A stretch of 64,000 bases of DNA. Source: an uncultured Christensenella sp. Its GTDB lineage: Bacteria > Bacillota > Clostridia > Christensenellales > Pumilibacteraceae. Of the stretch, positions 59,202 to 64,000 are shown piece by piece. The notes under the pieces are model-generated. The model did no database searches. It saw only the letters and a list, made by a program, of their open reading frames with translations, and was not told where the DNA came from. A program made the translations under genes and the position numbers. Positions within the stretch are counted from its first letter, which is position 1. Each line of letters begins with the position of its first letter. The stretch spans positions 1 through 64,000 of the forward strand of contig CAJTTD010000009.1 of NCBI GenBank assembly GCA_910579205.1. The letters are read 5' to 3'.

Positions 59202-59903
59202 TTACGCGCTCGCAACGGACGCCGCTATTATCTTTATTATATCGCCGAAATCTATATCGCCCAAGCCCGCATCGTAACTGACCGCTTGAAAAACGCTGCG
59301 TTCGAGACGGGGTTTGAGTTGTTCGTACTTGGTGCCGCTCGGCGCGAACATGACGAGCCGCTTGGTTTTGTCGCGCAGCTTTAAGCCCTTTTCTTGTTTG
59401 ACGCACGCCCATGTTTCCACAAGCCCGTTTTCGTCCACCATGTCGGCGGGATATCCCGAGCACGCTTTGCGTTCGCCCAAGTCGAGCGCGTCCGTATCGG
59501 TAAACAATACGATGACTTGTCTGTCCTTGTCGCCCGTCGCTATAAAATCGGACTTCATCGCGTAGTACAGCGCCTCCAGCCCGTTCTCGGGCGCGTCGCC
59601 GCCGCCGTTTGCGGTTATCCCGTCCATGTATTTGACGAAATCGGCTTCGTCTTGGGGAAGTTCGAAAAACATGCTCTCTTGCATCGCCTCGTCGCCGTCT
59701 TCCTCGTAGTCTCTGAACACGATCGTTTTTATGCGCATCGAGTCGATGTCGCTGTGCATGTCGGTAAGCTCCCTTACCAGATCGCTTTTGAACTTGACGG
59801 CGTTTTTCTTTACGCTGTCTATGTACGGGACCATGCTTCCCGTCCCGTCAATGCAAAGCACTATGTCGAGTTTTCTCTTTGTTTCGGTGATGTTTGCTAC
59901 CAT
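59202..59903 (-). CDS. vWA-domain protein (TerY-like), copy 2
   Basis: A 233-aa paralogue of copy 1, colinear throughout: MIDAS CIDGTGSMV (17-25), TANGGGDAPENGLEALYYAM (about 123-142), VLFTDTDAL. AAGGAG lies upstream. It has its own terminator and a probable promoter (TATCAT at 59956-59951, TTGCGC 17 bp upstream). Two diverged copies suggest two different protein partners of the kinase or the RyR proteins. Confidence 0.88.
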   Translation of the reverse strand: MVANITETKRKLDIVLCIDGTGSMVPYIDSVKKNAVKFKSDLVRELTDMHSDIDSMRIKTIVFRDYEEDGDEAMQESMFFELPQDEADFVKYMDGITANGGGDAPENGLEALYYAMKSDFIATGDKDRQVIVLFTDTDALDLGERKACSGYPADMVDENGLVETWACVKQEKGLKLRDKTKRLVMFAPSGTKYEQLKPRLERSVFQAVSYDAGLGDIDFGDIIKIIAASVASA

Positions 59904-59950
59904 TTATGCGTTTTCTCCTTTTTTCGGCGGTATTCCCTTACCGTGGCTTT

Positions 59951-59979
59951 ATGATACCAGCTGAGTTATGAACGCGCAA
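59951..59979 (-). promoter_or_regulatory. Probable promoter of vWA copy 2
   Basis: On the minus strand TTGCGC (59979-59974), 17 bp, TATCAT (59956-59951). The -35 match is weak. Confidence 0.45.
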
Positions 59980-59996
59980 CGCCGATATCCGCAAAA

Positions 59997-60029
59997 TCAA
60001 AAAGAGACTTGCAGATTTTACAAGTCTCT
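59997..60029 (-). terminator. Terminator downstream of the RyR operon
   Basis: AGAGACTTG (60003-60011) pairs with CAAGTCTCT (60021-60029), with a T run on the minus strand. It sits directly beside repeat copy B. Confidence 0.75.
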
Positions 60030-60032
60030 TCG

Positions 60033-60290
60033 TTTTAGCCATTCGGGGATGGAACACAGAAGGGCTAAGCCGCATATTTACGGCATATTTCGCCCCCTTA
60101 CGTCGCTTGACGTTCCGCAGAGGGTACAACGGCATTCCGTAAGCGTCGAACTATGCTCGTTCTATTAGGCGTACGAGTTTTAGCAAACAAGCTGTACTCT
60201 CTGTAGTACCGCAAGTGCGGTTTGACGCAGTTTCACACCGCGTTTGCCGCTAAAACCTTGCGGAAGTTCGAACACAGCATTGCTAAGCAT
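60033..60290. repeat. MITE-like dispersed repeat, copy B (inverted)
   Basis: Nearly the same sequence as 29720-30010 in the opposite orientation, with one internal gap of about 35 bp. One outer arm (TTAGCCATTCGG, 60035-60046) is kept, the other is degraded, and the inner 12-bp arm is lost on one side. It separates the RyR genes from the vWA genes. No coding frame is evident here or up to 60381. Confidence 0.75.
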
Positions 60291-60381
60291 ACGTTATAAT
60301 GCGCAAGCTCGCCTTTATATTACACGCCGTCGGCAGTCATATTATTGCGCCAAGGTCGAAGTATCTACCGATTTACCGACG

Positions 60382-60672
60382 TTACTGCTTTTTTATGGAA
60401 TAGCCGAGCTTTATCAACAGCTTGAGCGTCTCGAGCGAAGTGCGGCGGTCATAATCCTTTTCGCTTTCGGGCAGCTCGTCGTAAGGTACGAGCAGCGGGT
60501 GCACTTTTTTGTCGCGATCGAGCGTTTCACCGTATACCCAGCCCTCGTCAACGCGACCTTTTGCCCACACCTCGTGCGTGTTTTCGGCAAGCCGTTCGGA
60601 TATCTCCGCTATTTCTTTGTCCACCGCCACGTCGCTCGTATCGATAGGTTGCGGGATATATTTGTTGTTCAT
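60382..60672 (-). CDS. RyR-domain protein
   Basis: A 96-aa protein that is a single RyR (ryanodine-receptor) domain: PQPIDTSDVAVDKEIAEISE (6-25), LAENTHEVWAKGRVDEGWVY (28-47), PLLVPYDELPESEKDYDRRT and TLKLLIKLGY. In animals this domain forms cytoplasmic modules of the calcium-release channel; in bacteria its function is unproven and a ligand-sensing role has been proposed. ATG at 60672 overlaps the stop of the giant upstream gene, so the two products are made together. GGAGGG is the ribosome binding site. Confidence 0.92.
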   Translation of the reverse strand: MNNKYIPQPIDTSDVAVDKEIAEISERLAENTHEVWAKGRVDEGWVYGETLDRDKKVHPLLVPYDELPESEKDYDRRTSLETLKLLIKLGYSIKKQ

Positions 60673-63600
60673 AACACCCTCCAAGGTTTTTGTTTTTTGC
60701 CCACAAGACATCCGTTTAAATATATGCCGAGGCTCTTTTGATATCCATCGTTTTCTTCTACCGAAATATAATATTCGTCCTCCTCGCCATTCGTCCCTTC
60801 CAGTTGAATGTCGGCGCTTATGCCGCGCGGTATACCTATAAGCAATCGGTTATCTGCGTCTTTACTGTCTTTTTCGTGCGTTATTTCGAAAATGAACGGT
60901 TTTTTGCCGTCGAAGATCTTAGCCGCGCTCGCTTGTGGTACATTTTTGAGCGAACCGTTTACAAACGCCGCAACTATATCGTATTCGCGCCACTCGCATA
61001 GCAATATAAATTTATCATATTTGCTATCTTCGTTTTCGCATTTTTTCTTTACTATATTGGGGTTATATACACATTTGTTCGTACATTTCCCGCTGCTCGA
61101 ATACTTGTCGAAAAACTCACAACCGTCAAATATTTCCTTTACTTGATCCGCCTTGTCTTTCACCGCTTCTCGTAAATTGCATAAGTCGTGCGTCTTATAG
61201 TATTTCTCCAACTGCTTGCGGATCTCTTTGTCGTACCCGTCTTTTACAAGATTTTTATATATGCTTATATCGTTGTCTTTAAAATTATATATGCGCTCTT
61301 CCACATTTTCATTTAAGACATTTTTAATTGCGCTCAGCGTGTCGAGATCGTCAAAACCATCGGTAGCCGCCTGCCCCTTTTTCCGAATTTCTTCTAAGAT
61401 GTTGTTAATACCTTTGTCGCTAATGTGTTGCGCAACTATACTTTTTATCGTATCTTTTTTTATTTTAGTTCCGTTGACTTTTATGTCGGACGGCTTCGCT
61501 TCCACAAGACACGCATGCAGTTTTAGATCGATGTTCTTGTGCGCAAGTTTCGTTATTTCCCCTGCGGTGTCGCGCTCCAAAGCAAAATCGTTAAATTCGC
61601 GCTCCGTATGACATCTATAACCCTCGCTGCGCATATACGCGTTCCAGCGGCGGTGCTCCAGCCAAACCGCGCGTTTTTCATTGTCAGTGGCATTCTGGGG
61701 AATACACGTATTTTTATACGAATTATGTATCGCTACGGCAATGGACGATCCGCGCGAATACGAATCCAACATAAACTCTTCTTTACCGCCGTCGTTGCCG
61801 TACGCGCAATTGGCTATCAGCGCGCGACGTTCGGCGTCCGACATGCGGATGTTGCCGTACTCAAACCGATCGCGCAACGAGCCGAACGGATTGAGCAAAA
61901 CTCCGTTAGCATTTATCGCGCCCGCCACGCTTTCCCGCAGCGAGTCGCACAACTCGCCGTTTTCTATGACATAATTGACGGGGATATGGTTGACGGGTTT
62001 ATTCTTTGGCGCTTTTTTGCGAGCGATCTCGCGACTTATCCATTCGGCGGCGCGCATGTTCACTTCGTCCGAGCCGAGAGCGACAAGCACGTAATCTATA
62101 TCAACTGCATTGTTACCGCCCCTTTCTGTTTTTCCGCGGCTTTTTGCGGGATCGGCTGCTGTCGTTTCTATGTTTTCCGCTGCGCTCTTACTTGCAGCGG
62201 TAGATTTCTTGTCCGACTTCTTGTCCGACTTCTTTTCAGCTGACGGTTCACCGCCAGCGTTAGGATCGAACTCGCTTTTCCATATCTCGCCGTTGATAAA
62301 TTTATCGAACTCGCTTTTGAACAACTTCGTGCCGAATTCCGCTTCGACAAACCTAAATTCGCAGTAACTGTTTTCGTTTTCGTTATAATTACATCTATCC
62401 GCCGCAAAAACTTCGGGCATGTCGAATTCAAATTGTTGCCGAGACTGATCGGCGTCGAGCGACAGCACCCCTATGCGCAGTTTTGTAGGGCATATAACTT
62501 GTCCGTTGCCTTGCGTTTGTTGATTTTCGGAGTTTTGCCTATTGTCGAGCATTTGCCCGCACCAATATGTCGCCTTTAAAAACTCCTTGGCTATTCTGCC
62601 GCTGCCCACTATCAACACGTTCAGTTTGCCCGTATCGTAACCTTGTTCCGTTTTGAGCGCGGTGTACAGCGGAACGGACTGCGCATTGCATTCGTCCTTT
62701 TCCCTGTCGCCGTCGAGAAGATTGTATACGAGATTGCGGTACTCGTTTATGCATTTAAATACCGACGAGACCCGCTTTTTATTCCAAACATTTATGTTGG
62801 GATTTACCGCATCATGCAGTTCTTTATTGACGCAATTAACGGCGTCGTAAATATCGGTTTCGAAACGCGCTTTTCCCAGTAAATATTTTTTTATATCTTT
62901 CTTATTCGCTTTTGCTTCTTTTTTGTTTTTATCGCTTTTATAATATTTAAAATCCTTGATATATTGAGTAAACTCGCCGTTCGCATTGCCGTTAGCCGTT
63001 AATATGCGCGCCGCTTTTATTTGCTTAAACGCATTGTTGACAAGTTTATTTATATATTTGTCGTGCCTTTTGCCGTGCTCGTTTAGTAATTCTATCTCGC
63101 TTTCAAAAGACACGTCTACGGCTTGTCCCTTTTCTTTTTGCGCGTTGATCGCTTTTACGAACGCGTTGCACAGTTCGGCAAACTTGCGCATGATCGAGGT
63201 TTTGCTTTTGCCGTCTTTAGCCGTAGCCTCTTGTTTGGATTTTTCATCTGCTTTAGTTTTTTCTACCGCGTCTTGTTTGATTTCATCTGTTTTTGCCACA
63301 TTTACCGCAGTTTCTTGTTTAAGATTGCCGTTTTTGCAGTTTACTGCAATTTTTTTCAATTCATTTAAATAATCGGCTACCGTAGTGAGTTGCGATATTG
63401 TTTCGGGGACGTTAATCGATTTTACAAATTCATTATATAATTCTATGAACGCATTGAAAACGCCTTTCTGGTCTACGGCTTGATCGTTTTGCGCTTTTTG
63501 TACTTGCGCCTCAATTTTCTCAAGCTTTATGAACGCACTATCGTAAATTTGGGCTAAATCGTCCGTATTTTTCTTGCCGATCAAAAATTCCTTTTCCCAT

Positions 63601-64000
63601 TCGTCTCGCGCCGCGCCAATGATTGCGTCTGCTTTTTCGTTGCGCGTAAATACATACATTTCCATGTTATACGCTCTTGTCCACGACGGAAGCCGCTTGG
63701 TCTTTGTCCATACCGTCTTATCCGATCGCGTGCTGTACAGCGAAACTGCCGTTTGCAAGTTGTTTTCAACGCCTTGCTTTGCGTCGAAGTCGTTACCGTC
63801 AACCAAAAAGTATACGGTTTTTCTGTGTATATATTTATTTATTTTTTTCTTAAACAAAAAGTTTAAAATGCGATAAATAACGAATTTTATATTTCCGAAA
63901 GTCCAATACATTCGCAAATTGAGCACATCGTCTTTTAAGCATATGGCGTCGATGTCCTTGGCGCGCTTCAACAGTTCGGAGCTGTTTTCCGAGCCTTTAT
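60669..64000 (-). CDS. Very large Rossmann-fold/RyR-like protein, 5' end outside window
   Basis: At least 1109 codons; the frame is open to the window edge without a convincing start, so the N-terminus is missing. A glycine-rich nucleotide-binding loop LNVLIVGSGRIAKEFLKATY (about residue 455 from the TTG at 63971) and a matching strand IDYVLVALGSDEVNMRAAEW mark a TrkA-N-type Rossmann unit, interrupted by a Lys/Ser-rich linker. A segment with AVWLEHRRWNAYMRSEGY (about 770) resembles the core of bacterial RyR-type domains. The N-terminal 350 residues are charged and helical; the C-terminal 300 include a Cys-rich patch (CEFFDKYSSSGKCTNKCVY). It ends in an ATGA overlap with the RyR gene. A nucleotide or NAD-derivative sensor is plausible. 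Confidence 0.75.
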   Translation of the reverse strand, partial: KGSENSSELLKRAKDIDAICLKDDVLNLRMYWTFGNIKFVIYRILNFLFKKKINKYIHRKTVYFLVDGNDFDAKQGVENNLQTAVSLYSTRSDKTVWTKTKRLPSWTRAYNMEMYVFTRNEKADAIIGAARDEWEKEFLIGKKNTDDLAQIYDSAFIKLEKIEAQVQKAQNDQAVDQKGVFNAFIELYNEFVKSINVPETISQLTTVADYLNELKKIAVNCKNGNLKQETAVNVAKTDEIKQDAVEKTKADEKSKQEATAKDGKSKTSIMRKFAELCNAFVKAINAQKEKGQAVDVSFESEIELLNEHGKRHDKYINKLVNNAFKQIKAARILTANGNANGEFTQYIKDFKYYKSDKNKKEAKANKKDIKKYLLGKARFETDIYDAVNCVNKELHDAVNPNINVWNKKRVSSVFKCINEYRNLVYNLLDGDREKDECNAQSVPLYTALKTEQGYDTGKLNVLIVGSGRIAKEFLKATYWCGQMLDNRQNSENQQTQGNGQVICPTKLRIGVLSLDADQSRQQFEFDMPEVFAADRCNYNENENSYCEFRFVEAEFGTKLFKSEFDKFINGEIWKSEFDPNAGGEPSAEKKSDKKSDKKSTAASKSAAENIETTAADPAKSRGKTERGGNNAVDIDYVLVALGSDEVNMRAAEWISREIARKKAPKNKPVNHIPVNYVIENGELCDSLRESVAGAINANGVLLNPFGSLRDRFEYGNIRMSDAERRALIANCAYGNDGGKEEFMLDSYSRGSSIAVAIHNSYKNTCIPQNATDNEKRAVWLEHRRWNAYMRSEGYRCHTEREFNDFALERDTAGEITKLAHKNIDLKLHACLVEAKPSDIKVNGTKIKKDTIKSIVAQHISDKGINNILEEIRKKGQAATDGFDDLDTLSAIKNVLNENVEERIYNFKDNDISIYKNLVKDGYDKEIRKQLEKYYKTHDLCNLREAVKDKADQVKEIFDGCEFFDKYSSSGKCTNKCVYNPNIVKKKCENEDSKYDKFILLCEWREYDIVAAFVNGSLKNVPQASAAKIFDGKKPFIFEITHEKDSKDADNRLLIGIPRGISADIQLEGTNGEEDEYYISVEENDGYQKSLGIYLNGCLVGKKQKPWRVL

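Overview
The window looks like chromosome of an uncultured gut-type Clostridia (Bacillota). The reasons are the complete S10-spc-alpha ribosomal cluster with secY, adk, map, a KOW-domain gene, infA and rpmJ inside it, zinc-type S14, L36 and S4, strong AGGAGG-type ribosome binding sites, consensus sigma-A promoters and roughly half GC. The order (for example a Christensenellales-like lineage) is inference only. There is no rRNA gene and no CRISPR array.

Layout. (1) 1-7434: a tRNA-Thr(GGT) gene carries an integrated filamentous-phage (inovirus) genome of about 7.4 kb. It has an integrase, a Zot/pI-type ATPase, virion-type membrane proteins, an HUH replication protein, a divergent XRE repressor with three palindromic operators, and 24-bp att repeats at both ends. 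(2) 7584-15728: a type I restriction-modification operon, hsdM-DUF2971-hsdS-membrane protein-hsdR, joined by ATGA overlaps, with small HTH-type remnants upstream. (3) 16491-29677: mostly housekeeping and accessory genes. These are two DUF11 proteins (one with a Cys-rich tail), TetR/DegV, a MATE pump, a PnuC transporter behind a structured leader, a lipase-like hydrolase, dnaB, a lipoprotein, oligoendopeptidase F, a UPF0210 protein and an ACT protein. (4) 30258-46860: the ribosomal protein supercluster, all on the minus strand, from rpsJ to rplQ, with a consensus promoter upstream of rpsJ and a tandem repeat between secY and adk. (5) 47045-52155: an unusual five-gene operon: DUF1292 protein, divergent ClpP, Sel1-like/degenerate AAA+ protein, soluble VirD4-type ATPase, FtsK-gamma-like winged-helix protein. 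(6) 52330-53320: a TfoX C-terminal-domain gene and a Cys-containing XRE regulator. (7) 53374-64000: a signalling island with a very large Rossmann/RyR-like protein (cut by the window edge), a coupled RyR-domain protein, two vWA proteins, a Ser/Thr kinase, a PP2C-type phosphatase with a long C-terminal extension, and an HExxH protein.

The two best candidates for undescribed biology are region 7 and region 5. Region 7 resembles TerY-P-type vWA/kinase/phosphatase triads with RyR-domain sensors added. In region 5 a ClpP-type peptidase is co-translated with a P-loop-less AAA+ protein and a coupling-protein-type motor, with no conjugation genes in sight. A repeat with nested inverted repeats occurs once beside the ribosomal cluster and once, inverted, inside region 7.
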